DNA from: Taibaiella helva
Lineage (GTDB): Bacteria > Bacteroidota > Bacteroidia > Chitinophagales > Chitinophagaceae
DNA length: 64,000 nt
Assembly: GCF_003545695.1 (NCBI RefSeq)
Contig: NZ_QUZZ01000004.1
Location: 310,001 to 374,000, forward strand
Direction of reading: 5' to 3'
A model generated the notes under the pieces. It was given only the letters and a program-made list of their open reading frames with translations, made no database searches and was not told where the DNA came from. Position numbers and translations under genes: made by a program. This document shows, piece by piece, positions 27,032 to 35,465 of the stretch; within the stretch, counting starts at the first letter, position 1; every line of letters starts with the position of its first letter.

Positions 27032-28153
27032 ATGGATATCTTAAAGACAAATGGGTTGAAACAGGTAACCCTGTTGCTGCTTATCGCCTTTATCGGCATT
27101 GTGCTGATATGGCAATTGCAATATTTTATCCCGGGCTTCCTGGGAGCGATCACCCTGTACATCCTGCTGCGGCAGTATTATTTCCGGCTTACCATCAAGC
27201 GGCGCTGGAAAAAATGGGTAGCTGCCGTGACCCTCATCTTTACCTGCGCGATCGTTTTTGTGCTGCCGATATGGCTGCTGGTCGAACTACTGATTCCCCA
27301 GTTCACTTACGCCTTCCAGCATTCCGGTGAGCTGGTAGCGGAGGGCAACCGCCTCCTGTCGCTGGTAAAAGAATACCTCCCCCGGCTTAAGATCGACGAT
27401 CAGCAGATCCAGCAAGGCATTCAGCGCGCGGCGATGGTCGTCCCCACCTTTCTTTCCGCTACACTTAATGCGACCACCAGCGTGATGATCAATGTACTGA
27501 CAGCCTTCTTCATTCTCTATTTCATGCTGCTGAGCGGCAGGGAAATGGAACGCCGTATGGTGCGCCTGCTGCCGCTTAAAGATGCCAACATCAATTCGCT
27601 TTGGTCCGAGACCCGGAACATGGTTATCTCCAACGCGATCGGCATACCGGTGCTGATGCTGTGCCAATGCCTTATTGCCGTGATCGGCTACTGGATATTC
27701 GGGGTGAAGCAGCCTTTGATATGGGGTGTGCTCACCGGCGTGGCCTCTATTATTCCTATGGTGGGTACGATGATCGTATGGGTGCCGATATGTATCGTGG
27801 TGATCGCCGGCGGCAAAGTGGGCATGGGTATCGGCCTGGCTTTGTATTGTGCCGTCGTTGTATCCAATATCGATAACGTGCTGCGCTTTACGATCCTCAA
27901 AAGGATTGGTGATGTGCATCCGCTGATCACCGTATTTGGTGTAATCGTAGGTCTGCAGCTGTTCGGCATTATGGGCCTTATTTTCGGGCCGTTGCTGCTG
28001 GCCTATTTCATCCTGCTCATTAAAGTGTATCGTCTCGAGTTCTCTTCGTCGCCCGGCGAAGCCGAAGGCGCTACGGTAGTACAGCAGGAAATTGTACAGA
28101 GCGGGACGATAAACGAAGTCAATATCAGCAACCGCCCGCCGGCAGAAGATTAG
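27032..28153 (+). CDS. AI-2E (PerM/YdiK) family transporter, 373 aa
   Basis: This is an integral membrane protein with about eight helices in the typical arrangement: two pairs at the N-terminus, a ~60-residue soluble loop (residues ~90-150), then the C-terminal group with ISNAIGIPVLML, GVLTGVASIIPMVGT, DNVLRF and VFGVIVGLQLFGIMGLIFGPLL, the conserved family signatures. Despite the name, members export or exchange diverse solutes, including Na+/H+ antiport. The substrate here is unknown. A ~30-residue acidic tail extends beyond the last helix. The gap to mutL is 103 bp. Confidence 0.88.
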   Translation: MDILKTNGLKQVTLLLLIAFIGIVLIWQLQYFIPGFLGAITLYILLRQYYFRLTIKRRWKKWVAAVTLIFTCAIVFVLPIWLLVELLIPQFTYAFQHSGELVAEGNRLLSLVKEYLPRLKIDDQQIQQGIQRAAMVVPTFLSATLNATTSVMINVLTAFFILYFMLLSGREMERRMVRLLPLKDANINSLWSETRNMVISNAIGIPVLMLCQCLIAVIGYWIFGVKQPLIWGVLTGVASIIPMVGTMIVWVPICIVVIAGGKVGMGIGLALYCAVVVSNIDNVLRFTILKRIGDVHPLITVFGVIVGLQLFGIMGLIFGPLLLAYFILLIKVYRLEFSSSPGEAEGATVVQQEIVQSGTINEVNISNRPPAED

Positions 28154-28193
28154 GGCTGGTTTATTGAGCGCTTTGTGCGGCTTTTCTTAATTT

Positions 28194-28240
28194 CGCTTTC
28201 CGCATTCCCGAAGAAGAAAGCGGAATCTTATTTATCCTTT
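28194..28240 (+). terminator. Weak terminator between the transporter gene and mutL
   Basis: A 7-bp stem (28194-28200 with 28216-28222) is followed by an A/T-rich stretch ending in seven Ts. The loop is long, so termination may be partial. Confidence 0.35.
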
Positions 28241-28256
28241 TTTTAAATTCTGATCA

Positions 28257-30095
28257 GTGCCCGATATTATTCAATTGCTGCCCGACCACCTGGCCAACCA
28301 GATCGCGGCAGGAGAAGTGATCCAGCGGCCGGCCTCCGCCGTAAAAGAGCTGCTGGAAAACGCTATAGATGCCGGGGCAACAGAGATCCAGCTGATCATC
28401 AAGGATGCCGGCAAAGAGCTGATCCAGGTTGTGGACAACGGCAAAGGCATGAGCCCTATGGATGCCCGCATGAGCTTTGAACGGCATGCTACTTCAAAGA
28501 TCCGGCATATCGACGACCTGTTCTCCATACGTACTATGGGCTTCCGCGGCGAAGCCCTGGCTTCTATTGCGGCTGTAGCGCAGGTAGACCTCAAAACCAG
28601 GCCGCAACTGGATGAGGTGGGCACCCACCTGGTGATCGAAGCCTCGGAGGTGCTGAAGCAGGAACCGGCAGCCTGCCCGCCCGGCACCAGCTTTTCCATC
28701 CGCAACCTGTTCTACAATGTGCCTGCCCGGCGGAAATTCCTGAAGTCAAATACCTCGGAATACAAGCACATCATCGATGAGTTTACGCGGGTAGCAATGG
28801 CCTTTCCCCATATCGCCTTCCGGCTGTTCCACAACAATGCCGAACAGTTCCGCCTGTCGGCCGGCAACCAGAAGACCCGCATTGTAGAGCTGCTGGGCAG
28901 TAAGGTAGAAAAGATGCTGGTCCCGGTAGAAGAAGATACGGAGCTGCTGCGCATACATGGCTTTATCGGCAAGCCCGAATCGGCGGCGCGCACCCGCGGC
29001 AACCAGTTCTTCTTTATCAACGGGCGCTTTATCCGCAATGCCTACCTGCATCATGCTGTAGCCACCGCTTTTGAAGGGCTGATCGACAAAGAGGCCTTTC
29101 CCTTCTATGTGCTGTTCCTGGAGCTGAATCCCGAGCGCGTGGATGTCAATGTGCATCCCACCAAGCAGGAGGTCAAATTTGACGACGACCGGCTCATCTA
29201 TGCCTATTTACAATCGACAGTAAAGCATGCCCTGGCGCGGTTCAATATCGCACCATCGCTGGACTTTACGCTCAATACCGAGATCCAGAACCTGGAAGCC
29301 TTGCGCCTGCCGCAAAGCCCCGCGCAAAAGGACAATACCCGAGAGGGCTATCTTTACCAGTCCTTCAGCCAGGGCGGCAAGGCGCATTTCCTGGAGAAAA
29401 GCGATGACCGCCGGCAGTGGCAGGAACAGCGGGAGAAGCTGTTCAGTCCTTTGCCTTCGCTGCCCGATCTGCCGGAAATGCCTCCCGGCGCGGATACCGA
29501 AGCAGGGAAAATGCAAAGTGAGTTGTCATTTGACGAGGGCATTAACCATCAGCAGCCGGTGCTGCAATGGCGCGACTACCTGATCAGCACCATGAAATCG
29601 GGACTGCTGATCATGCACCAGAAGCGTGCCCTGGAGCGGATACAATATGAACGTCTACTGGAAAGGATCAACCACGAACATACGGTCACCCAGCAATTGC
29701 TGTTCCCTGCTACCCTGCAGCTGAGCCCTGCCGACGCAGCGCTGCTGGAAGAGCTGCTTCCATTTCTCCGCAAGCTGGGTTATGACATTTCGCCCTTCGG
29801 GAGTCATACCTACGCAGTACAGGGAGCGCCGCCCGATGTGCCGGCCGGCAGGGAGCAGACCTTGCTGGAGGAAATACTGGAACAGCTGAAGCATGAGGCC
29901 CAGCTTAAGGATCAGCAGCAGGAACGCCTGCTGCGCACGGTGGCCCGGCGCATGGCCCAACCCGGCCTGCTATCGGCAGAGGCGGCCGGGGCGCTGATAG
30001 ACGAGCTGTTTGCCTGCAACCAGCCACAATACGCACCCGACGGGGCGCGTGTATTTACCGTGCTGCCACGGGAAGGACTGGAAAATTTATTATGA
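28257..30095 (+). CDS. mutL: DNA mismatch repair protein MutL, 612 aa, GTG start
   Basis: MutL couples MutS mismatch recognition to strand incision. The N-terminal GHKL ATPase is complete: ANQIAAGEVIQRPASAVKELLENAIDAGA, VDNGKGM, ERHATSKI and TMGFRGEALASI. The linker (~340-430) is followed by the C-terminal dimer domain. At the site of the endonuclease motif DQHAxxExxxxE the chain reads MHQKRALERIQYE: Asp is His454, while Glu460 and Glu465 remain. The start is GTG, directly before the conserved PDIIQLLPDHLANQI; no ATG fits. No mutH is seen, so how nicking is done is unclear. Monocistronic or last after the transporter gene. Confidence 0.93.
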   Translation: MPDIIQLLPDHLANQIAAGEVIQRPASAVKELLENAIDAGATEIQLIIKDAGKELIQVVDNGKGMSPMDARMSFERHATSKIRHIDDLFSIRTMGFRGEALASIAAVAQVDLKTRPQLDEVGTHLVIEASEVLKQEPAACPPGTSFSIRNLFYNVPARRKFLKSNTSEYKHIIDEFTRVAMAFPHIAFRLFHNNAEQFRLSAGNQKTRIVELLGSKVEKMLVPVEEDTELLRIHGFIGKPESAARTRGNQFFFINGRFIRNAYLHHAVATAFEGLIDKEAFPFYVLFLELNPERVDVNVHPTKQEVKFDDDRLIYAYLQSTVKHALARFNIAPSLDFTLNTEIQNLEALRLPQSPAQKDNTREGYLYQSFSQGGKAHFLEKSDDRRQWQEQREKLFSPLPSLPDLPEMPPGADTEAGKMQSELSFDEGINHQQPVLQWRDYLISTMKSGLLIMHQKRALERIQYERLLERINHEHTVTQQLLFPATLQLSPADAALLEELLPFLRKLGYDISPFGSHTYAVQGAPPDVPAGREQTLLEEILEQLKHEAQLKDQQQERLLRTVARRMAQPGLLSAEAAGALIDELFACNQPQYAPDGARVFTVLPREGLENLL

Positions 30096-30184
30096 ATAAT
30101 TCATTTAGATTCAATTTGGGGATAGACGTATATACCCTTACATTTGACGTTAAATTAACTTAGTGGTAAATTTTCAGGTTGACA

Positions 30185-30215
30185 TTTGTTTTTTTTGTTC
30201 AAAAACATAAATTTG
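30185..30215 (+). promoter_or_regulatory. Housekeeping promoter of the exb-ton operon
   Basis: TTTG (30185-30188), 19 bases, TAAATTTG (30208-30215). It fixes the exbB start at 30272 and rules out the upstream in-frame start at 30179. Confidence 0.75.
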
Positions 30216-30271
30216 CCGCGACTATTTTAAGTATCAATTTTTTAAAAACAACAATTGTAAAAAATCAGATT

Positions 30272-31117
30272 ATGGCAGACGTAAAAACAGCCACAGCAAG
30301 ACCATCAGGTACTCCTCCTCGTGCAGCGGGTAAACCCAAAAATTCAAACAACTTTTGGATCAATCTAGTGATAGTACTGGTGTGCGTTATCGTTGGTTGG
30401 TGTATCCGGATATTTGTTTTGGGCAATCCCGACAACTTCTCGGATGCAGAAAAGCATCACCCGAAAAACTTCCTGGGTAACATGTACATGGGTGGTTACA
30501 TCGTTCCCTTCCTGATTGCCATGTTCCTGGTTATGCTCTCCTTCGTTATCGAAAGAGGAATTACAGTAATAAAAGCTAAAGGCAAGATCAACGGCGGTGA
30601 GTTCGTACGTAAAGTACAATATCACCTGGCCAACAAAAATATCGATGCTGCCCTGGCCGAGTGCGACAAGCAAAGCGGTTCTGTAGGTAACGTAATGAAA
30701 GCCGGCCTGCATAAGTACAAAGAAATGATCACCAACACCGAGCTCACTACCGATCAGAAGATCCTGAGCATCCAGAACGAGATCGAAGAAGCTACCGCAC
30801 TGGAGCTGCCGATGCTGGAGAAAAACCTGGTGTTTCTGTCTACCATTACTTCCGCTGCAACCCTGCTGGGTCTGCTGGGTACGGTTGTAGGTATGATCAC
30901 GGCATTCTCTTCTATGGCTGATGCCGGTGCTCCTGATACAGGTGGTCTGGCTGCCGGTATCTCCGAAGCTCTGTACAATACCGCACTGGGTATCGGTACT
31001 TCCTTCTGCGCAATGTTGGCCTATAACTTCTACACCACCCTGATCGATGGTGTGAACTATAGCATTGATGAAAGCGGATTTACATTAACACAAAGCTTTG
31101 CTGCCTCTTATAAATAA
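30272..31117 (+). CDS. exbB: MotA/TolQ/ExbB proton channel protein, 281 aa
   Basis: This is the proton-channel subunit of the inner-membrane motor that energises TonB. A ~28-residue basic N-terminal tail precedes the first helix (NLVIVLVCVIVGWCIRIFVL); a second helix (VPFLIAMFLVMLSFVIERG) leads to a ~100-residue cytoplasmic loop. The conserved pair of pore helices follows (STITSAATLLGLLGTVVGMITAF and GLAAGISEALYNTALGIGTSF). It is the first gene of exbB-exbD-exbD-tonB. The ATG at 30272 follows from the promoter position. Confidence 0.9.
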   Translation: MADVKTATARPSGTPPRAAGKPKNSNNFWINLVIVLVCVIVGWCIRIFVLGNPDNFSDAEKHHPKNFLGNMYMGGYIVPFLIAMFLVMLSFVIERGITVIKAKGKINGGEFVRKVQYHLANKNIDAALAECDKQSGSVGNVMKAGLHKYKEMITNTELTTDQKILSIQNEIEEATALELPMLEKNLVFLSTITSAATLLGLLGTVVGMITAFSSMADAGAPDTGGLAAGISEALYNTALGIGTSFCAMLAYNFYTTLIDGVNYSIDESGFTLTQSFAASYK

Positions 31118-31177
31118 GAGCGGAAAAATTTTGTGGAAATGATTTCCTTCTTCGTCTAACATTAAATTTACCAGAAG

Positions 31178-31846
31178 ATGCCTAAGATTAAACTGCCGCG
31201 TAAAAGCACGCATATAGACATGACCGCGATGTGCGACGTTGCGTTCCTGCTGCTGACGTTCTTTATGCTGGCTACCAAATTCAAACCCGACGAGCCTGTA
31301 GTGGTGACGACGCCTGCGTCCACATCCACCAAGCAGATTCCCGAGGGCTTTATGCAGATCACACTGGATAAGGACGGACGCGTATTCTTTGCTGTAGACA
31401 ATGTCAATGCCAAAAGAGATATCATCAACCAGATCAATGATGATAAAAAACTGGGCCTTTCTGATATTGAAAAGCAGAATTTCGTGAACGGCTCCGGTGT
31501 GGGCGTTCCTTTTTCCCAGCTGAAGTCTTACCTCGCCCTGGCACCTAACCAGCGTGCGGAATATGATAAGAAAGCGCCCGGTATCCCTACCGATACTACC
31601 GGCGACTTTACTACCAACGAGCTGGCTTATTGGGTGCAAACCGCCCGCTACCACGTGGACAACGGCAAAGGCCGTATCGCGATCAAAGCGGATGGTAAAG
31701 CTTCCTATCCCAATATCAGCAAGGTGATCAGCACGCTGGGCAAGCAAAAGGTTTTCCGGTTCAGCTTCATTACCGATATGAAAGGCGTACCTCCGGGTAC
31801 CGCCCTCGCTGCGGAAAGAGCCGGCCAGCCTGCTCCTGCAGAATAG
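31178..31846 (+). CDS. exbD: ExbD/TolR biopolymer transport protein (first copy), 222 aa
   Basis: ExbD sits in the ExbB pore and carries protons by its membrane Asp. Seen: a basic N-terminus, a single helix with Asp20 (TAMCDVAFLLLTFFML), then a periplasmic domain. The domain is longer than usual for ExbD (~180 residues) and has an insert around 90-150 (YLALAPNQRAEYDKK...). Paired, non-identical ExbD genes after exbB are normal in Bacteroidota. It lies 60 bp after exbB. Confidence 0.88.
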   Translation: MPKIKLPRKSTHIDMTAMCDVAFLLLTFFMLATKFKPDEPVVVTTPASTSTKQIPEGFMQITLDKDGRVFFAVDNVNAKRDIINQINDDKKLGLSDIEKQNFVNGSGVGVPFSQLKSYLALAPNQRAEYDKKAPGIPTDTTGDFTTNELAYWVQTARYHVDNGKGRIAIKADGKASYPNISKVISTLGKQKVFRFSFITDMKGVPPGTALAAERAGQPAPAE

Positions 31847-31888
31847 CCTGAGTACATTCAATTTTAACTCAATTAAACAAATACAACC

Positions 31889-32443
31889 ATGGCAGAAATA
31901 GAGGTAAAAGGCGGGAAAAAAGGTACCCCCCGAATTGACCTTACACCAATGGTGGATTTGGGATTCCTGCTGATCACCTTCTTCATGTTCACCACGACCA
32001 TGTCGAAGCCGAAAGCGATGGAAATTCAGATGCCTTATAAGGACGAGAAGCTGAAGGACGAGGATAAGAACAAGATCAAAAACGACGAAGCCCTTACCCT
32101 GCTGCTCAGTAAAGATCACCGTATCTATTACTACAACGGTATCGGCGACGACCCGGCTAATCCTCCCCAGGTTCAGGTGACTTATTTCAAAGATAAAGAC
32201 GGTATCCGCGATGTGCTGATCCAGAAGAAAAAAACAGTACAGAACCTCATCAGCCAGGGCGTGCTGGGCGCGAAAGATAAAGCGATCGTCCTCATTAAAC
32301 CGGATGATAACAGCACTACCGCAGACCTGATCGATATCCTGGATGAAATGACCATCAATGCTATTCCCGTATATGCGGTGGTAGACATTACACCGGTGGA
32401 CAAAGATTTTATTAAAGCAACTGAAGCTGCCAATCCCCAGTAA
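31889..32443 (+). CDS. exbD: ExbD/TolR biopolymer transport protein (second copy), 184 aa
   Basis: It has the same layout as its neighbour: a basic N-terminus, a helix with the key Asp23 (TPMVDLGFLLITFFMFTT), and a periplasmic domain ending ...INAIPVYAVVDITPVD. It differs from the first copy by lacking the central insert and having a Lys/Asp-rich stalk (KDEKLKDEDKNKIKND). The two copies probably form a heteromeric ExbD pair. It lies between exbD-1 (42 bp) and tonB (59 bp). Confidence 0.88.
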   Translation: MAEIEVKGGKKGTPRIDLTPMVDLGFLLITFFMFTTTMSKPKAMEIQMPYKDEKLKDEDKNKIKNDEALTLLLSKDHRIYYYNGIGDDPANPPQVQVTYFKDKDGIRDVLIQKKKTVQNLISQGVLGAKDKAIVLIKPDDNSTTADLIDILDEMTINAIPVYAVVDITPVDKDFIKATEAANPQ

Positions 32444-32502
32444 AGACCCTGTCTTTATGGAATCCCGGAGATTTCGCATCTTAAATTAAAGTAACATTCA
32501 AC

Positions 32503-33312
32503 ATGGATATTAATAAAATTTTAAACGCGGATTACCTTGATATCCTTTTTGAGGGAAGGAACAAGCAGTATGGTGGGTATGAGCTCCGCAAAAAGTATCA
32601 GAGACGCGCCGCGATTGCCGGTCTCATCTCTGTACTGGTGATCGGCGGCGTATTTGCGTCGACTATGATCAAACCCAAGGAGCCGCCTGCACCACCACCG
32701 CCTGTAATCAAGGATGTAAACCTGGCCGAACCGCCGCCGGTGGATCCGAAAAAGCCCCCGCCGCCGCCACCGGTTCAACCCCCTCCCCCGGTAAAGCCTA
32801 CGGTTAAGTTTACCCCTCCTGTGATCAAGAAGAACGAGGAAGTAAAAGAAGAGGATAAGCCCGAACCGCCCAAGCCGGAAGAGAACAAAGTAGTAGGTCC
32901 GACAAACATCAAGGGCTCCGATAACCCTGATGCGATCGATCCGGGCTTGTCTACCCCGGGTACCGGTACCGGCAAAGCCGTAGAGGCCGGTCCTCCGCCC
33001 GACAAGATCTTTACTTCAGTAGAACAGATGCCCCAGCCGCCGTTTGACGTGCAAAAGTACCTGGCACAAAATATCCGTTACCCGGCAGCAGCCAAGGAAG
33101 ATGGTATCCAGGGAAGGGTGGTTCTTCAGTTCGTAGTAGACCGCGACGGTAGCGTAACCAATATCGTGATCCAGCGTGACATCGGTGGCGGTTGTGGTAA
33201 AGAAGCGGAACGTGTAGTAAGGAGCATGCCGAAATGGAAACCCGGTAAACAGAATGGCCAGCCGGTAAGAGTATACTATACCCTGCCGGTGTCCTTCAAG
33301 CTGCAGGAATAA
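32503..33312 (+). CDS. tonB: Energy transducer TonB, 269 aa
   Basis: TonB carries the ExbBD-derived force to outer-membrane receptors. The cytoplasmic N-terminus has the LFEGRNKQYGGYELRKKYQRR motif typical of Bacteroidota TonB. One helix follows (AAIAGLISVLVIGGVFAS), then a Pro/Lys-rich spacer (~58-130, many PPPP runs) that spans the periplasm. The C-terminal TonB domain (~175-269) has IRYPAAAKEDGIQGRVVLQFVV, GGCGKEAERVVRSMPKWKPG and YTLPVSFKL. It is last in the exb-ton operon and followed by a terminator. The TonB-dependent receptor at 47.5-50.3 kb is a possible client. Confidence 0.92.
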   Translation: MDINKILNADYLDILFEGRNKQYGGYELRKKYQRRAAIAGLISVLVIGGVFASTMIKPKEPPAPPPPVIKDVNLAEPPPVDPKKPPPPPPVQPPPPVKPTVKFTPPVIKKNEEVKEEDKPEPPKPEENKVVGPTNIKGSDNPDAIDPGLSTPGTGTGKAVEAGPPPDKIFTSVEQMPQPPFDVQKYLAQNIRYPAAAKEDGIQGRVVLQFVVDRDGSVTNIVIQRDIGGGCGKEAERVVRSMPKWKPGKQNGQPVRVYYTLPVSFKLQE

Positions 33313-33329
33313 TCATTGCAAATATGTTA

Positions 33330-33365
33330 AAGAAAAACCGCTCCCGAACAGGAGCGGTTTTTCTT
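33330..33365 (+). terminator. Terminator of the exb-ton operon
   Basis: A 15-bp stem (33330-33344 with 33351-33365) has a T-rich 3' arm and lies 17 bases after the tonB stop. Confidence 0.85.
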
Positions 33366-33396
33366 TTGCTTCCCCCGGCGGAATCCGTTAAATTTG
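33365..33396 (+). promoter_or_regulatory. Housekeeping promoter of the OmpH-like gene
   Basis: TTTG (33365-33368), 20 bases, TAAATTTG (33389-33396). The upstream TTTG overlaps the end of the exb-ton terminator. It fixes the next start at 33427. Confidence 0.75.
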
Positions 33397-33426
33397 CCTC
33401 CATTCATTTTTCATCTAAACATTAAT

Positions 33427-34053
33427 ATGATCTCATTCAATCGCTTCCATAGCTTTATCGCCCTCGGGCTCTCTGCAGGCCTGCTCCTGGCATCCTGCGG
33501 CGACAAGAAAGGAACCACTACTGCAAAAACACCCGAAACCAAAGCTGCCGAGGCCCCGGCCACTACGCCCAGCGGCAAGATCGCTTATGTGAACCTGGAT
33601 ACGCTTGAAGTACGCTATGAATATTTCAAGCTGAGAAAAGCAGAGTTTGAAAAGAAAACAGCGGCTATGGAAGCCGAGGTAGAGAAGATGGCCCAGGGCC
33701 TGCAGAATGAATATGCTGCTTTTCAGAAGAAAGCACAGGCCGGCACCCTGACACAAGCCGAAGGCGAAGCCGGTCAGAAAAAGCTGGCCGCCATGCAGCA
33801 GAACATCGAAAGCCGGCGCCAGTCGCTGGGCGGACAATTGATGAAAGAGCAGGATGCCTTCAATAAAGAACTACAGCAGCGCCTCGACAACTACCTGGTC
33901 AAATACAATGCCGATAAGGGTTACGACTTTATCCTGTCTTATGTAAAGGGCGGCAATATCCTGTTTGCCAATAAAGCGCTGGACATTACCGAAGAGGTGA
34001 TCAAAGGTATGAATGCTGAAGACAGCGCCAAGCCGGCCGATGCAGCAAAGTAG
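33427..34053 (+). CDS. OmpH/Skp-family lipoprotein, 208 aa
   Basis: OmpH/Skp proteins are periplasmic chaperones that hold unfolded outer-membrane proteins in a helical cage. Seen: a signal peptide with lipobox LLASC (Cys24), a Lys/Thr/Ala linker, then the Skp core. The core begins IAYVNLDTL and continues as a long coiled coil (residues ~70-160) and closes with the YDFILSYVKGGNILFANKALDIT hairpin, the family's C-terminal signature. Unlike classical Skp it is lipid-anchored. The ATG at 33427 is set by the promoter. Confidence 0.86.
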   Translation: MISFNRFHSFIALGLSAGLLLASCGDKKGTTTAKTPETKAAEAPATTPSGKIAYVNLDTLEVRYEYFKLRKAEFEKKTAAMEAEVEKMAQGLQNEYAAFQKKAQAGTLTQAEGEAGQKKLAAMQQNIESRRQSLGGQLMKEQDAFNKELQQRLDNYLVKYNADKGYDFILSYVKGGNILFANKALDITEEVIKGMNAEDSAKPADAAK

Positions 34054-34091
34054 CGCTGCTATCCTGCAAAAACGTGTTTTATATTTATAGC

Positions 34092-34127
34092 AAGATGCTC
34101 TCCCAAAGACCCGGGGGAGCATCTTTT
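34092..34127 (+). terminator. Terminator of the OmpH-like gene
   Basis: A 13-bp stem (34092-34104 with 34113-34125) with one U·G pair in the plus-strand RNA runs into TTTT (34124-34127). Confidence 0.8.
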
Positions 34128-34197
34128 CATACCATCCTCCTCAACGCTGCAAGGGTTTCAAACCCATACAGCGCTGAGGAGTTAAGGGGATTTATAA

Positions 34198-34205
34198 TAA
34201 TTTTG
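34198..34205 (+). promoter_or_regulatory. TAnnTTTG (-7) element for the NlpC/P60 gene
   Basis: TAATTTTG ends 17 bases before the ATG at 34223, giving a leader of about a dozen bases. Confidence 0.5.
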
Positions 34206-34222
34206 CAAAAACCAGGAACGTT

Positions 34223-34762
34223 ATGGCCCGCTACCTGCTTCCCTTTATTTTTTTCGCTGCGATCGTTTTTACCAGCTGCTCTCATTCCCGCAAGCTGGCC
34301 TCCGGCAATACAACCGAAGGCAGACGGACGCCCTTAACAGAAAAGGAGCTGCGCCAGAAATATGCCAGCCGTGTAGCCGCCTCGCCCGGCGATATCGACA
34401 ACATCAGCCTGTACCGCTTTATCGATGACTGGTATGGCGTGCCTTACCGCTATGGCGGTACCGGCCGCAACGGCATCGACTGCTCGGCCTTTTCCACCAA
34501 ACTCTATACAGCTGTCTACAGCACCAATATCCCACGCACGGCACAGCTGCAGTACGATTCCAGCAAGAAGATCAGGAAAGGAAAGCTGAAGGAAGGCGAC
34601 CTGGTATTCTTCAACGAAGGGGGCCGCAAGATCACGCATGTAGGCGTGTACCTGCGCAATCATTATTTTGTACATGCCAGCACCGGTCGTGGGGTTATGA
34701 TCAGCAATCTCGACGACGACTATTGGGAAGAACACTTTGTAAAAGGCGGAAAGATCAAATAA
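34223..34762 (+). CDS. NlpC/P60 (C40) family lipoprotein, probable peptidoglycan endopeptidase, 179 aa
   Basis: Family members cut the gamma-D-Glu-diaminopimelate bond in peptidoglycan stem peptides. Signal peptide with lipobox FTSC (Cys19); an NlpC/P60 domain from residue ~65 with nucleophile Cys87 (GIDCSAFS), His139 (ITHVGVYL) and third polar residue His151 (HAST). It should be membrane-anchored in the periplasm. The short linker between anchor and domain contains no LysM or SH3 module. It is monocistronic with its own promoter element. Confidence 0.92.
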   Translation: MARYLLPFIFFAAIVFTSCSHSRKLASGNTTEGRRTPLTEKELRQKYASRVAASPGDIDNISLYRFIDDWYGVPYRYGGTGRNGIDCSAFSTKLYTAVYSTNIPRTAQLQYDSSKKIRKGKLKEGDLVFFNEGGRKITHVGVYLRNHYFVHASTGRGVMISNLDDDYWEEHFVKGGKIK

Positions 34763-34797
34763 AGCGCTCCTTTAGCTTGCACTGACATCCCAAAAAT

Positions 34798-34826
34798 ACC
34801 CGCAGGCGGGATGCCCGTCTGCGGGT
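34798..34826. terminator. Hairpin between the NlpC/P60 gene and the convergent remnant
   Basis: A 13-bp stem (34798-34810 with 34814-34826) has a 3-base loop and one G·U pair in plus RNA. The T-run (ATTTTT) is on the minus-strand side, so direction is ambiguous. Confidence 0.55.
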
Positions 34827-34859
34827 CGCTATCTAGCAGCAGCTACTACAATCAGGGGT

Positions 34860-35190
34860 TTATGGTATATTATTCGGCTTACCCAGCTCAATGGCTGCTG
34901 CAGACTGTACAGAAGCGCTGGCATTCAGGGGATTGAAGGCAGTAAGCACCGTCGGCAGCCTTTACCCGCCAATGCACCTTAAGGCCGTAGGGCGGCACCG
35001 TTTTGCCGGAAACGTTCTTAATCGTGTAATCGACACGGATATAATCCACACCCGGATAGCTTTCGTCGGGTTCATATATTTTGTCGATCGTCAGCTGGAA
35101 ATCAGCGGCTGTCTGCACTGCCGGGGAATACCGGCTTTTCAGGATTTTAAACCCACAATAAGCGGGGAGCTGTCCCCTGCCATATATTTA
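34860..35190 (-). pseudogene. Frameshifted remnant of a small secreted-type protein
   Basis: Protein-like sequence continues across frames. One frame, open from a stop near 35190, gives ...FQLTIDKIYEPDE, GVDYIRVDYTIKNVSGKTVPP and HWRVKAADG. Near 34950 the sense moves to a frame one base over that reads LTAFNPLNASASVQSAAAIE... and stops at TAA (34860-34862), just before a hairpin. Upstream the only ATG (35183) is in yet another frame, and the middle frame has just a GTG at 35118. So either two indels broke the gene or the sequence has errors. The IKNVSGKTVPP stretch looks like a DUF4352-type beta-sandwich. The rest of the 34763-35465 gap has no other gene. Confidence 0.45.
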
Positions 35191-35406
35191 CGTTCAGCGA
35201 TAAAGAATGGAAAACCCCGAGGTCACAAATTGCGACCTCAAGTCGGGAGGCTCCGCTACAGACCTGATGCTTTTATCGAGCAAGGCGTGGCTATGCTATC
35301 CCGTATCCTCAATAGGTCAGGGAATATGCGCTTACCCAAAGGCAATGCCACAGGTATCGGCAATATATTTGCTGTATGAAAGAGCTTGTAAAAAGATATT
35401 CCATAA

Positions 35407-35445
35407 AGCAAAAGAGAGCAACGGGAATCGTTGCTCTCTTTTGCT
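35407..35445 (-). terminator. Terminator of purH
   Basis: A perfect 17-bp stem (35407-35423 with 35429-35445) has a 5-base loop and lies 20 bases after the purH stop on the minus strand. Confidence 0.85.
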
Positions 35446-35465
35446 GTTGTAGTTTCGTTATTTGA

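Noticed and set aside
35219-35239. 9-bp minus-strand hairpin upstream of the remnant
   Set aside because: Followed by TTTT after a GGGG, so it could be a terminator, but no gene or promoter could be tied to it.
34891-35379. 162-codon plus-strand frame
   Set aside because: Antisense to the frameshifted remnant; no recognisable domain and the minus-strand reading is more protein-like.
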